DNA of 42,421 nucleotides from Bacteroidota bacterium (GCA_029262855.1 JAJCYP010000042.1:1-42421); one strand, 5' to 3'; shown: positions 16,251-24,459, numbered from the stretch's first letter. Program-made: numbers and translations. The notes: a model not told the origin generated them from the letters alone.

Positions 16251-16700
16251 TCAAGAGAATACGGGAGGCAGCACTTTCTTGAACTTCAGGCTGGTAAAGT
16301 CATAGCCCAGGCCCTCGTAGAATGCGTGGGCGTCCTTGAATCGACGGTTGCTGATGGCCTCGACAATCGTACACCCCGCGGCGGACAACTCGTGCTCTGC
16401 CGCCATCATCAGCGCCCGGCCGATCCCTCGACGCTGGACGGACTCGGCCACCGCAAGCAACGTGATTCGACCGACAGGGTGCGGGCGATGGAGGGCCGGC
16501 GTGAGATGCGCGGTCAGCAGCCCCACAATACGACCCTCCAGATCCGCGGCCAGCGCCAGGTCGGCAGAACCCGCGAGTGCCTCGAGTCGATGGGCGATCG
16601 TGGGGACGTCGACAGGAAAACCCACCGCCGCGAGCAGGGGCTCGAGGTCCGGCGCGTCGGCGGGAAGGGCAGGTCGAATATGAGGAACGAGGGCCGTCAT
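16251..16700 (-). CDS. GNAT-family N-acetyltransferase
   Basis: A 149-residue acetyltransferase with a typical GNAT layout: strand and helix IRPALPADAPDLEPLL, the beta4 strand VGRITLLAVAESV, the acetyl-CoA pyrophosphate loop QRRGIGRALM (Q/RxxGxG/A), and the late motif NRRFKDAHAFYEGLGYDFTSLKFKK. It should transfer an acetyl group from acetyl-CoA to an amine; the acceptor is unknown. Its ATG overlaps the pxpC stop as ATGA, so it is coupled to the 5-oxoprolinase genes, which makes an amino acid or amino-acid derivative a reasonable but unproven acceptor. Confidence 0.88.
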   Translation of the reverse strand: MTALVPHIRPALPADAPDLEPLLAAVGFPVDVPTIAHRLEALAGSADLALAADLEGRIVGLLTAHLTPALHRPHPVGRITLLAVAESVQRRGIGRALMMAAEHELSAAGCTIVEAISNRRFKDAHAFYEGLGYDFTSLKFKKVLPPVFS

Positions 16701-17638
16701 GTCCGCACCCCGAAGAACGAGTCCATCCGCGCAGCCTCCGTTCGTGCAGCGTCGGGGTCACCGACGACAAATCGAACTACGCTCCCGGGACGAGCCTGGG
16801 CCAGTCGGTCCAGATGAGCGGGCAGCACCGCTCCCAGTTTGGCGTATCCCCCGATGGTGGGTCGATCCCTCATGAAAACAAGTGGCGTTCCGTCGGCCAG
16901 TACCTGTATCGTTCCGTCCACCAATGGCGCCGAGTCGAGTACTTTGGGGCCGGACAGCAGCGGAGGGCCGTTCAATCGGCAGGCGACCCGGTCGGAGACT
17001 GGTGTGACCGTCCATGCCGCGGATAGCAGGCTTTCGCAGTCTTCGCCCGAGAATTCGGTCCACTCGTAGGCCGGAATGAACTCGACAGTGAGGAAGGGGC
17101 CGCGGGCCGGACGAAATCGGGGCGGCACCAGCCCTCTATGGGAGTCGGCGGACGCACCGAGCGATTCCGGATTGGCATGCCACCGAAGGATTTCGCCCCC
17201 TGAAACGGGTCGACCCAGCGACCCCGGTAGTCCCTCGCGCATGACGACGGACGCCGAGCCTGCGAAGCTGGCCACCTGCAGTCCGCCCGGGAAAGCCAGG
17301 TAGGCTCGGAGGCCCGACCGGGCGAAGCCCAGCCGGAGTGTCTGACCTGCCTGAATCTCCAGGGTGCGCCAGGACTCCCGGGCCCGGCCGTCCACCGTCA
17401 CGGGACATTCTGCTCCGACGACCGCAATGGTGGTCGACCGTTCGAAGATCACCTCGAATCCTCCCATGGTCACCTCGAGACTCGGGACGTCAGGTGCATT
17501 CTCCAGCAGTCTGTTGGCCCACAGAAAGGCTCGCCGGTCCATCGCACCTCCGGGCGAAAGGCCCAATCGGGCCTGGCCCTTCCTCCCCAGATCCTGAACG
17601 GTGGTGAGGGGTCCCGCTTTAATCACGCGGGCGCTCAC
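16697..17638 (-). CDS. pxpC: 5-oxoprolinase subunit C (biotin-dependent carboxyltransferase-like)
   Basis: PxpC (313 residues; formerly KipA/YbgK) is one of three subunits of the ATP-dependent 5-oxoprolinase that opens pyroglutamate to glutamate. The family start SARVIKAGPLTTVQDLGRKG, then GLSPGGAMDRRAFLWANRLL, LEVTMGGFEVIF, and the C-terminal VSDRVACRLNGPPL and RPTIGGYAKLGAV are all present. The start is a GTG at 17638 that overlaps the pxpB stop (GTGA). The frame is open further upstream to 18028 but that portion is antisense-like and antecedent to the family start. Confidence 0.95.
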   Translation of the reverse strand: MSARVIKAGPLTTVQDLGRKGQARLGLSPGGAMDRRAFLWANRLLENAPDVPSLEVTMGGFEVIFERSTTIAVVGAECPVTVDGRARESWRTLEIQAGQTLRLGFARSGLRAYLAFPGGLQVASFAGSASVVMREGLPGSLGRPVSGGEILRWHANPESLGASADSHRGLVPPRFRPARGPFLTVEFIPAYEWTEFSGEDCESLLSAAWTVTPVSDRVACRLNGPPLLSGPKVLDSAPLVDGTIQVLADGTPLVFMRDRPTIGGYAKLGAVLPAHLDRLAQARPGSVVRFVVGDPDAARTEAARMDSFFGVRT

Positions 17639-18303
17639 GCTTCCCTCTCGAAGTCCTTGAGGGAAATCACCCTGAAACTGACCGGCTGGCCGGGGCTGAA
17701 GCGCGTCAGTCGCTCGCTGGCGTCCGCGAACAGGGATGGGGGTACCCGCCCGATGAGCTGCCAACCACCAGGACCGGATGACGGGTACACACCTGTCCGT
17801 CGATCCGCCAGTCCTATGCTGCCCGCTGGCACGGACTGTCTTGGCGCTGTTCTTCTCGGCACGGCCATTGCGGACGCCACATCCCCCAAGTAGGCAAATC
17901 CAGGAGCAAATCCCGTTGCCAGAACGGTGTAGCGCCCTTCGGCGTGGAGCCGGACTACCTCGGAGCTCGCCATACCGGTCCGGCCGGCTACCTCTGCGAG
18001 GTCGGGGGCCACAGCCGTGTCGTAGCATGCTGGAAGTGCAATCGCCTCAGCACATGGAATCTCCGGTAGTGGGCCCGAGACCGCCCGGGCCATCAGCTGA
18101 TCCAGTCTTGCACTCACGCCGGCCGGGTCCCAGTCCGTTGGATGTCCGGTAACAAGGAGCCGATTGAAGGCCGGCAGCGTCTCAAGCGTCGGCTCCCATT
18201 CCAGGACCATCTGCTCGAGGTGAAGGACTCGCAGTACCGTTTGTCCGGTGGGAGGCAACGGGAGCGTCACCAATGCGCTCCAAGGCCCGGGATGCTGAAT
18301 CAC
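17635..18303 (-). CDS. pxpB: 5-oxoprolinase subunit B
   Basis: PxpB (222 residues; KipI/YbgJ) pairs with PxpC in the 5-oxoprolinase. The conserved core is seen: IALPACYDTAVAPDLAEVA, GRYTVLATGFAPGFAYLG, VPRRTAPRQSVPAGSIGLA, TGVYPSSGPGGWQLIGR. The start is a GTG at 18303 overlapping the pxpA stop (GTGA), and its own stop overlaps the pxpC start, so the three subunits are translationally coupled in the order A-B-C. Confidence 0.95.
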   Translation of the reverse strand: MIQHPGPWSALVTLPLPPTGQTVLRVLHLEQMVLEWEPTLETLPAFNRLLVTGHPTDWDPAGVSARLDQLMARAVSGPLPEIPCAEAIALPACYDTAVAPDLAEVAGRTGMASSEVVRLHAEGRYTVLATGFAPGFAYLGDVASAMAVPRRTAPRQSVPAGSIGLADRRTGVYPSSGPGGWQLIGRVPPSLFADASERLTRFSPGQPVSFRVISLKDFEREA

Positions 18304-19040
18304 TGGAGCCAGTCCCCGTGAGGTATCAGCGCCCGGATTCGGCGCACAGCCTCCAAGGTTTGCGGATTGTCGCCATGGACGCAGAGGGTGTCCGCCTGGA
18401 TGGGGACCTCGCCCTCCGAGGTGTCCACGTATCCCTCGCGCAGGCGGGTGACATGGTTCACGACGTCTTCCGGATTCGTAAGCACCGAGCCTTCGACGTC
18501 TCGCGACTGCAATCGCCCGTCCGGCCGGTAAGCCCTGTCCGCGAACGCCTCGAAGGCCAGCTTCAGGCCGGTGTTTTGAAGCGCCATCTCGTGTCGCTCC
18601 CTGTCCGGTGTCGCCTGAAGCACGAAGACGAGGCCGGGATCCAGCGCCGCGACAGCTTGAGCGAGTCGCACCAAGAGCCCCCAGTCCTCCATCATGGCGT
18701 TGTAGAGCGCACCGTGAGGCTTCACGTGATGCAGCGTCATCCCCTGGGCCCGGGCGAGGCCCATCAGGGCACCGACCTGAGCCTGCACCTCGTGCGCCAA
18801 CGACTCGAGGGGGATGTCCTGCCGGACTCGGCCGAAGTTTCGCTTGTCGGGATAGCCCGGATGCGCCCCCGCCTTGACGCCGTGCTCTTTGGCGAGGGCA
18901 AGGGTCCGCGCCATGGTATCGGGGTCGCCAGCATGGCCGCCGCAGGCGATGTTGGCCCAGTCGATGAGCGGCATGATCTCCTCATCCCGCCCCATTTTCC
19001 AAGGGCCAAAACTCTCGCCGATATCGCAGTTCAGCAGCAT
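18300..19040 (-). CDS. pxpA: 5-oxoprolinase subunit A (LamB/YcsF family)
   Basis: PxpA (246 residues) is the LamB/YcsF-type barrel subunit of 5-oxoprolinase. The N-terminal signature LNCDIGESFGPWKMG and ANIACGGHAGDP, then VKAGAHPGYPD, HVKPHGALYN and the C-terminal LCVHGDNPQ are diagnostic. The ATG at 19040 matches the usual family start; an ATG-proximal extension to 19055 is possible. It lies 27 bp after the ABC exporter stop, so it may share that transcript. Confidence 0.95.
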   Translation of the reverse strand: MLLNCDIGESFGPWKMGRDEEIMPLIDWANIACGGHAGDPDTMARTLALAKEHGVKAGAHPGYPDKRNFGRVRQDIPLESLAHEVQAQVGALMGLARAQGMTLHHVKPHGALYNAMMEDWGLLVRLAQAVAALDPGLVFVLQATPDRERHEMALQNTGLKLAFEAFADRAYRPDGRLQSRDVEGSVLTNPEDVVNHVTRLREGYVDTSEGEVPIQADTLCVHGDNPQTLEAVRRIRALIPHGDWLQ

Positions 19041-19067
19041 AGAGCAAGATAGCACATGCCCCGGACG

Positions 19068-20828
19068 TCAGGGCAGGAGGACATCGGTGCGAAACTGGAG
19101 TTCGTGGAGTCGGGCGTAGAGGCCGGCGTGGGTCAGCAGTTCGTCGTGTGTGCCAGACTCCACCAGGCGGCCCGATTCGAGCACCAGTATCCGGTCGGCA
19201 TTCTGGATTGTGGAGAGTCGGTGGGCAATCACGATGGTGCTCAGCTGCTTGTACTTCGAAAAGCAGCCCTCCAGGGCATCCTGGATCACCGCTTCGGATT
19301 CGCTGTCCAGACTCGCCGTGGCTTCATCCAGAATCAAGACGCGGGCGTCCTTGAGGATCGCTCGGGCGATGGCGACGCGTTGCTTCTGGCCGCCAGAGAG
19401 CTTGGTCCCCCGCTCGCCAATCTGCGTATCGTATCCCTCTGGCAATTCCTTGATGAAGCCGTCCGCATTGGCAATCTCGGCGGCCCAGATTATTTCACTC
19501 TCGGTGGCCTCAGGTCTGGCGTAGCGGATGTTGTCGCTCACCGTTCCGGAGAACAGCGTGGGCTCCTGAGGCACGACGGCGATGGCCCGCCGGAGGGCGT
19601 CCAGGGTGTACGCACCGATGTCGGTGCCCCCAATGCGTATTTGGCCGGTGTCAGGATCAAAGAACCGGGCCATCAGCTTGGTGATGGTACTCTTGCCTGA
19701 TCCGGAGGGGCCCACGAGCGCGACCGTTTGCGCCTGGCCGACGGTGAAGCTCAGATCCAGGATCACAGGAGACGGGGCCCCGGGATAGGTGAAGGTCACG
19801 GCATCGAATTCAATGTCGCCGCTCGGCATCTCGGTGGAATCACCTTCCTGTTCCAGATCCGTATCCAGAAGTGCGGCCACCCGTTCCAGCGCAGCCATGC
19901 CGGACTGGAGCTGGTTGTTGAAGAACATGACGGACATTACCGGACCCTGCAGCATCCGCTGATACATGAGAAAGGCCGTCAACTCGCCCACGCTGAGGCT
20001 TCCCTGCGCCACGAGCCAGCCCCCGTAGATCAGGATGGTACCGATCCCGTATTCGGCGGTCAGACTGATCAGGCTCTCCATCATGCCGACATCCTTGCGA
20101 CGGTCCAGGTTGAACTGCACGTAGGCATTGTTCTCCTCACCGAAGCGTGCCGTCTCACCCGGCTCGGCGGCAAAGGACTTGACCACCTGGATATTGCCGA
20201 TGGCTTCGCTGGCCACGGCCGTCATCTCACCAACACGCCGGCGGATTCGTCGTGAGGCCTGTCGCAGCGGCTCCTGGTAGTGCCGCGTGATGAAGGCCAG
20301 CATGGGGGTCACGACTAGATTGACCAGCGCGAGTTTCCAGTTCATCGCGATAACGATTCCCAGGACCACCAGAATGCTGAAGAGCTGGCCGGCGAGCCGC
20401 GTCGACCCCGCCTGAATCATCCCCTCCAGAGCGTTTACGTCGGAGACCACCCGCGAGACCATCGACCCGGATCGCTCTTCCGTGAACCGGACGACAGGGA
20501 GTCGGAGGAGGCGCGAGTAGGCGCGCATTCGGATGTCGCTGACGATGCCCTGCGTGAACGCAAAGCTCAGGTACATCCCCGCGTACGAGACTCCCGCACG
20601 CAGGAGGTAGAAGCCTCCGTAGGCTGCGGCCAACCAGATGAAGAGTTGGACTTCCCCACTCGGGATGACGGTGTCGAACGCAATCCGGACGAACTGCGGG
20701 CCGATGGTACCCAGCGATGCCGAGGCGCTGATGAGCAGCGACAGCAACAGGACTCGGCCCTTGTAGGGTCTGAGGAGGCGGCCGAGGCGCCGGACGCTCT
20801 CGAAGCGTTCTTCGGGGGGGTCAGGCAT
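19068..20828 (-). CDS. ABC transporter, fused permease and ATPase (MsbA/lipid-exporter-like)
   Basis: A 586-residue half-transporter that should act as a homodimer in the inner membrane. The N-terminal transmembrane domain spans about residues 20-310 with six predicted helices (for example VLLLSLLISASASLGTIGP). The nucleotide-binding domain has Walker A GPSGSGKST (near residue 370), signature LSGGQKQRVAIARA, Walker B VLILDEATASLD and the switch histidine in IAHRLSTI. Relatives export lipid A, other lipids, peptides or drugs; the cargo is not evident. The ATG at 20828 is supported by GGGAGG six bases upstream; the in-frame codons to 20867 are not needed. Confidence 0.93.
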   Translation of the reverse strand: MPDPPEERFESVRRLGRLLRPYKGRVLLLSLLISASASLGTIGPQFVRIAFDTVIPSGEVQLFIWLAAAYGGFYLLRAGVSYAGMYLSFAFTQGIVSDIRMRAYSRLLRLPVVRFTEERSGSMVSRVVSDVNALEGMIQAGSTRLAGQLFSILVVLGIVIAMNWKLALVNLVVTPMLAFITRHYQEPLRQASRRIRRRVGEMTAVASEAIGNIQVVKSFAAEPGETARFGEENNAYVQFNLDRRKDVGMMESLISLTAEYGIGTILIYGGWLVAQGSLSVGELTAFLMYQRMLQGPVMSVMFFNNQLQSGMAALERVAALLDTDLEQEGDSTEMPSGDIEFDAVTFTYPGAPSPVILDLSFTVGQAQTVALVGPSGSGKSTITKLMARFFDPDTGQIRIGGTDIGAYTLDALRRAIAVVPQEPTLFSGTVSDNIRYARPEATESEIIWAAEIANADGFIKELPEGYDTQIGERGTKLSGGQKQRVAIARAILKDARVLILDEATASLDSESEAVIQDALEGCFSKYKQLSTIVIAHRLSTIQNADRILVLESGRLVESGTHDELLTHAGLYARLHELQFRTDVLLP

Positions 20829-20910
20829 GGATTGCCTCCCGGGCGGCGCTACCGGTGCCGATCTCATATCGCTAATTGGGGCATGTCACAAAGGTAGGGG
20901 CGGCGAACCG

Positions 20911-21336
<426 letters not shown>

Positions 21337-21338
21337 TC

Positions 21339-21908
21339 ATGACCAAGCGGTTGCAGACAATGGACTGGATTGAGGAGCAGGCAAAGGCCCTGGAAGAGAT
21401 GGCCGTTACCATCACGGCTGAATTTTCGGGTCTCCCCGCTGAGACGGTTGACTACAAGCCTGACGCAAACACCTGGAGCATCAACGAATGTTTTGACCAC
21501 CTCATCCAGAGCAATCGGGAGTACTATACACTCTTCGATGCGCTCCACGATGGGACGTACCGTCGCGGAGCACTCAGCCGGATCCCACTATTGTCTCGAG
21601 GGCTGGGGCGCCTCGTTGCCCGAGTTGTCTCTCCGGACTACAAGGGCCGATCCAGGACGAGCCATCAGCTGTATCCCCGGCAGCCCCGATACGGGCGGAA
21701 TCTTGCCGATGACCTCGTTGAGGAAAACCAGGTCCTCATTGCCCATATCCGGAGGTGTGGCCAGTACGACCTCGGCCGCGTGGTGACCTCGCCCATCAAT
21801 GGACTGGTTGCCTACTCGCTGGGCGATTGCATCCGGATTCTTGTGGACCATGAGGCTCGTCACCTTGGTCAGGCCAGAAGCGTAAAGGCCGGCTTGTCCA
21901 AGGTGTGA
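21339..21908 (+). CDS. DinB-family four-helix protein
   Basis: A 189-residue member of the DinB/YfiT metal-binding superfamily. The metal-ligand pattern is visible in NECFDHLIQSN near the N-terminus and in VDHEARHLGQA at the C-terminus. Members include bacillithiol/mycothiol-linked thiol transferases, but most DinB_2 proteins have no assigned reaction. The ATG at 21339 follows GGAG at a suitable distance; the frame is open upstream to 21255 but that part overlaps the divergent DUF6122 start. Transcription is away from the DUF6122 gene. Confidence 0.82.
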   Translation: MTKRLQTMDWIEEQAKALEEMAVTITAEFSGLPAETVDYKPDANTWSINECFDHLIQSNREYYTLFDALHDGTYRRGALSRIPLLSRGLGRLVARVVSPDYKGRSRTSHQLYPRQPRYGRNLADDLVEENQVLIAHIRRCGQYDLGRVVTSPINGLVAYSLGDCIRILVDHEARHLGQARSVKAGLSKV

Positions 21909-21912
21909 TGCT

Positions 21913-21932
21913 CACGGTTTCGCCAAACCGTG
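21913..21932. terminator. Hairpin in a 38-bp convergent gap
   Basis: CACGGTTT and AAACCGTG form a perfect 8-bp stem with a four-base CGCC loop exactly between the stops of the DinB-like (+) and lipoprotein (-) genes. There is no T-run on either side, so it is a hairpin with terminator-like position rather than a full intrinsic terminator. Confidence 0.45.
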
Positions 21933-21946
21933 GTGCGGTCACAGGC

Positions 21947-22540
21947 TCAGCGCCGCCGGAACACCCACTCAGCCAATAGCTCGGGCGAAGGCCCACTGAA
22001 TCGATAGAGGCGCTCCACGTACGAATCGGCGCCGTGCGACTCGAACTCCCATCGGCGGGATTCGCTGCCCGTTTCCGTGAGCGGGTCCACGAAGTCCGAG
22101 AACACCTTCCCGGACGTGACGTCCCTGACCGCTCGCAGTTTCTGGATCCTGCCAATACCGTCCATCCAGATCACTTCGAATTCTCCCTCGCCAACCACCT
22201 TCCAATACATCAAGGCGCCGAAGGTCGCACCATTGGGCATGGTGACCAACATATCCGCCTTGAGAAATTGTCCGCCCAGTTCGAGTGTCCAGGCACGGGT
22301 GAGAGAGAGCCGGTTGCCGTCGAACTGCCCGCTTCCCTCCCAACTGCCGAGCAACTGATGGGCCAGCGTGCTGTCGGCAAACCCTTGCGCGTTGGCCTGC
22401 ACGGACGGGGCCTGGACTTCCTGCACCGGCGGCGCGGGAGCTCCGGAGTCGGATGCGGGTTGGCATCCGGTGCTCAACAGCGCCAGACAACAGAGCATCG
22501 CGAAACGGGAGAGTTTGGAGTCGGTGGGGCTGAGATTCAT
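21947..22540 (-). CDS. Putative lipoprotein with DUF1579-like beta-barrel region
   Basis: A 197-residue exported protein with a lipoprotein signal (AMLCCLALLSTGC, Cys26), a proline/alanine-rich linker (about 27-55), and a domain that begins LLGSWEGSGQF and continues with alternating strands (RLSLTRAWTLELGGQFLKAD, GALMYWKVVGEGEFEVIWMD, ending LLAEWVFRRR). The pattern resembles small lipocalin-like or DUF1579 proteins, which have no common function. It is divergent from the Cys-containing hypothetical gene at 22678. Confidence 0.7.
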   Translation of the reverse strand: MNLSPTDSKLSRFAMLCCLALLSTGCQPASDSGAPAPPVQEVQAPSVQANAQGFADSTLAHQLLGSWEGSGQFDGNRLSLTRAWTLELGGQFLKADMLVTMPNGATFGALMYWKVVGEGEFEVIWMDGIGRIQKLRAVRDVTSGKVFSDFVDPLTETGSESRRWEFESHGADSYVERLYRFSGPSPELLAEWVFRRR

Positions 22541-22677
22541 GCGGATAGCTTAGTGCCTTTCTGAATAGCAACCAGTGCTGGAGTAGGGGATCTCCCGACC
22601 AGCGGTTGGGTAATTTCCTGTCACTCTTTTCGGGCCCTACCGCGTTGATTGTGGCCGGTGATTTTGTGAGGTGAAAC

Positions 22678-23205
22678 ATGGAAACCAACGCACTCCCCAA
22701 CTATGATTCCAGTGACAGCCCAACCGGTTGTTGCCCGAGGTTCAACCCGCAGGGATGGGACGCGATCGATCTGCACTTCGAGAACAAGCTCTTTCTGAAG
22801 GCCGAAACTCGAGCCGTTTTCCACATTCCGACCAACATGGCGGCGGTATTCGCGAAGACGTTCGCAGATATCGAGGCTGTAGGCGCGCAGTCCGACGACG
22901 ACTGCATCGTGATGTCCCGCGATAGCTCGAATTGGAAATCCGAGCACCTCTTCGCTGTGACCAAGGAGGTGCCCGGCCATGAGATGGTCAGGCTCTCGGG
23001 TGACTACCTGACCAAGACCTTCGAGGGGCCCTTCCGCGACATGCGAAAGTGGGAGAAGGACATGGACCAGTTTGTTAAGTCCCGCGGCTTTCGGACTCTC
23101 AAGTCGTACTACTTCTACACGACCTGTCCCAAGTGTGCGAAGGCATACGGGAAGAACTATGTAGTCGCGGTGTCTGAGGTCGAGCCGGAGTTGGTCGCGG
23201 CCTGA
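22678..23205 (+). CDS. Conserved hypothetical protein with two cysteine motifs
   Basis: A 175-residue soluble protein starting at ATG 22678, six bases after GAGGTG. It has an N-terminal GCCPRFNPQGWD motif, a middle region with FENKLFLKAETRAVFHIPTNM and a C-terminal CPKCAKAYGKNYVVAVSEV. The paired cysteines (GCC near residue 17 and CPKC near 152) suggest metal binding or a thiol role. I recall similar proteins annotated only as hypothetical or loosely as hydrolase; no catalytic residues can be assigned. A nested hairpin begins four bases after its stop codon. Confidence 0.72.
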   Translation: METNALPNYDSSDSPTGCCPRFNPQGWDAIDLHFENKLFLKAETRAVFHIPTNMAAVFAKTFADIEAVGAQSDDDCIVMSRDSSNWKSEHLFAVTKEVPGHEMVRLSGDYLTKTFEGPFRDMRKWEKDMDQFVKSRGFRTLKSYYFYTTCPKCAKAYGKNYVVAVSEVEPELVAA

Positions 23206-23208
23206 GCA

Positions 23209-23290
23209 GACAGGCCTGGCCGAGCCCCTAGACCTAGAGAACTGCTCGGTACACCGCACCGAGCACGGGGCTGGCATTGTAAAGCCTGTC
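23209..23290 (+). ncRNA. Nested three-stem RNA-like structure directly after a stop codon
   Basis: Three complementary blocks are nested in 82 nt: GACAGGC 23209-23215 with GCCTGTC 23284-23290 (7 bp); GCCGAGCCCC 23219-23228 with GGGGCTGGC 23267-23275 (9 bp with one bulged G); GCTCGGT 23244-23250 with ACCGAGC 23258-23264 (7 bp, seven-base loop). Together they make one long rod with internal loops. It starts four bases after the stop of the Cys-containing hypothetical gene, so it could be a 3' UTR stability element, a Rho-type terminator hairpin, or a separate RNA. No T-run follows. I recognise no known RNA family. Confidence 0.4.
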
Positions 23291-23301
23291 CTGAACAAGG
23301 C

Positions 23302-23679
23302 TCAGAACACCCACATGTAAACCAACGGCCGTGGGTTGTGGACCGCGCTGCAAACGGAGAACATCTCCGAGGTGTATCGAACTGACAAGGTTGATAACCG
23401 ATTGAGCTCGCTGTCCAAAACGCGAACTCCCTCAAGACCATCCAGGACAAAGCAGTATTCACTCGTAGCCGCAGTGCCGCGAATCTCAGTGAACTGCACC
23501 CGAGGCCTTTCTTGTCGTCGGACTGGAGTGCAGAGCCGGTCAGGTGTCCACATAATGCGTTCGGTCCTCGCGGCCGGGGCCGGGAGTTCGCAGGGCGGGT
23601 GTTCGAGCCTGTGCGTCTGTTCCAGCGACGTGGAATAGAGAGTCATATTCCACCTATTCGATGAGAATGGGGGGTCCAC
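23302..23679 (-). pseudogene. Possible remnant of a six-bladed beta-propeller protein
   Basis: A frame of up to 125 codons (a second ATG lies at residue 43) whose C-terminal half, VQFTEIRGTAATSEYCFV then LDGLEGVRVLDSELNRLSTL, has the look of one propeller blade from the NHL/six-bladed group. It then ends at TAG after about one and a half blades instead of continuing for some 300 residues. The first 40 residues are compositionally unlike a protein N-terminus and have no ribosome binding site. It is a guess that this is the eroded start of a propeller lipoprotein; it could also be chance. In the rest of the gap (23680-23933) I see no gene, RNA or repeat that I can support. Confidence 0.3.
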
Positions 23680-23933
23680 GTGTAATCGAGTTGCCAGATT
23701 CCACTTAGACTGCGTTCAAACCGTGCCTTGAAATGGAATGGGGGCCCGTTATTCAACTTATGTCGTCGGGCGTATTCGCATGGGGGTGCCAATTCAACCT
23801 GGAGGAGCAACGGCCATAAACGTGTTCGACGACCGCAAGTCGATCTAAGGAGGCGCAACAGCACCGAGCCTTTGGCAACGCATTCAGGGGTCGCCTCCAC
23901 CTTGTCGGACTGCTGAACCGCTCACGAGGCGAC

Positions 23934-23966
23934 CTCTAGGCGTCTCTAGGCCTCTCTAGATACTAG
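23934..23966. repeat. Period-10 CTCTAG repeat with four CTAG sites
   Basis: CTCTAGG, CTCTAGG and CTCTAGA occur at 23934, 23944 and 23954, exactly ten bases apart, followed by ACTAGG. That places four CTAG tetramers (23936, 23946, 23956, 23963) in 31 bp. The last CTAG contains the stop codon of the small membrane protein gene. CTAG is rare in many bacterial genomes, so the cluster is unusual; its function is unknown. Confidence 0.6.
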
Positions 23967-24178
23967 GACGCCACCGAACGACCCGACGTCGCCAGGCGAA
24001 TCGCCCATAGGCTGAGGGACCCAGCAACCACGAACGCGATCCACGATACCGATACCGGTAGCGTCATCGGTCCTATTTCAAATGCCCAGCCATTGGCGGC
24101 TCGGGCAAGGTGCAGGATTGCAACCAGGCCAAAGATTACCCCGGACGCAATCAGATAGCCTTGAGATTTGTCCTTCAT
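23963..24178 (-). CDS. 71-residue two-helix membrane protein
   Basis: A small gene with a strong ribosome binding site (GGAGGT five bases before the ATG at 24178). The product MKDKSQGYLIASGVIF... has two hydrophobic helices, about residues 7-28 (IASGVIFGLVAILHLARAA) and 38-62 (LPVSVSWIAFVVAGSLSLWAI), separated by a short loop, and a basic/serine-rich tail. It resembles small membrane proteins of the DUF-type found scattered in many phyla, but I do not recognise a family. A 17-bp dyad lies in the leader just upstream. Confidence 0.75.
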   Translation of the reverse strand: MKDKSQGYLIASGVIFGLVAILHLARAANGWAFEIGPMTLPVSVSWIAFVVAGSLSLWAIRLATSGRSVAS

Positions 24179-24196
24179 GGTTTACCTCCAGATCTC

Positions 24197-24213
24197 GTGT
24201 AGCGGAACTACAC
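24197..24213 (-). promoter_or_regulatory. Dyad symmetry in the leader of the 71-residue membrane protein
   Basis: GTGTAG and CTACAC form a perfect 6+6 dyad around a five-base centre, 18 bases upstream of the start codon and just before the ribosome binding site. It could be an operator or an mRNA hairpin; no matching regulator is adjacent. Confidence 0.35.
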
Positions 24214-24273
24214 AATCGACATCATGCGCGACATTTGCCAGTTTTGCGAGCCCACGAGGCGGAAGGGCGGGCC

Positions 24274-24459
24274 GGTGGGCTCGCACCGCATGACCACGAG
24301 GCGACACGGCACCGGGAGGGGATTTGCTCGCTGCGCTCGCACATCCCGGTGGGGGTGGGCTCGCACTGCATGACCACGGGGCGACACGGCACCGGGGGGG
24401 ATTTGCTCGCTTCGCTCGCACATCCCGGTGGGGGTGGGCTCGCACCGCATGACCACGGG
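24274..24459. repeat. Tandem 80-bp repeat, two full units and a partial third
   Basis: Unit 1 runs from about 24274 to 24353, unit 2 from 24354 to 24432 and a partial third copy from 24433 to 24459. Units are nearly identical (a few substitutions and one indel). Each contains GTGGGCTCGCACCGCATGAC, the tract GATTTGCTCGCT(G/T)CGCTCGCA and a hairpin in which CACCGGG-GAT pairs with ATCCCGGTG around that tract; the hairpin survives the indel as a change in bulge size. An inverted copy of TGCGAGCCCAC lies just outside at 24245-24255. Both strands stay open through the repeats, giving artefactual frames of up to 155 codons. No gene is supported between 24179 and 24601. Confidence 0.8.

Noticed and set aside
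24274-24459. Possible CRISPR array
   Set aside because: The units are contiguous 80-bp copies without unique spacers between short repeats, and no cas genes are in the window.
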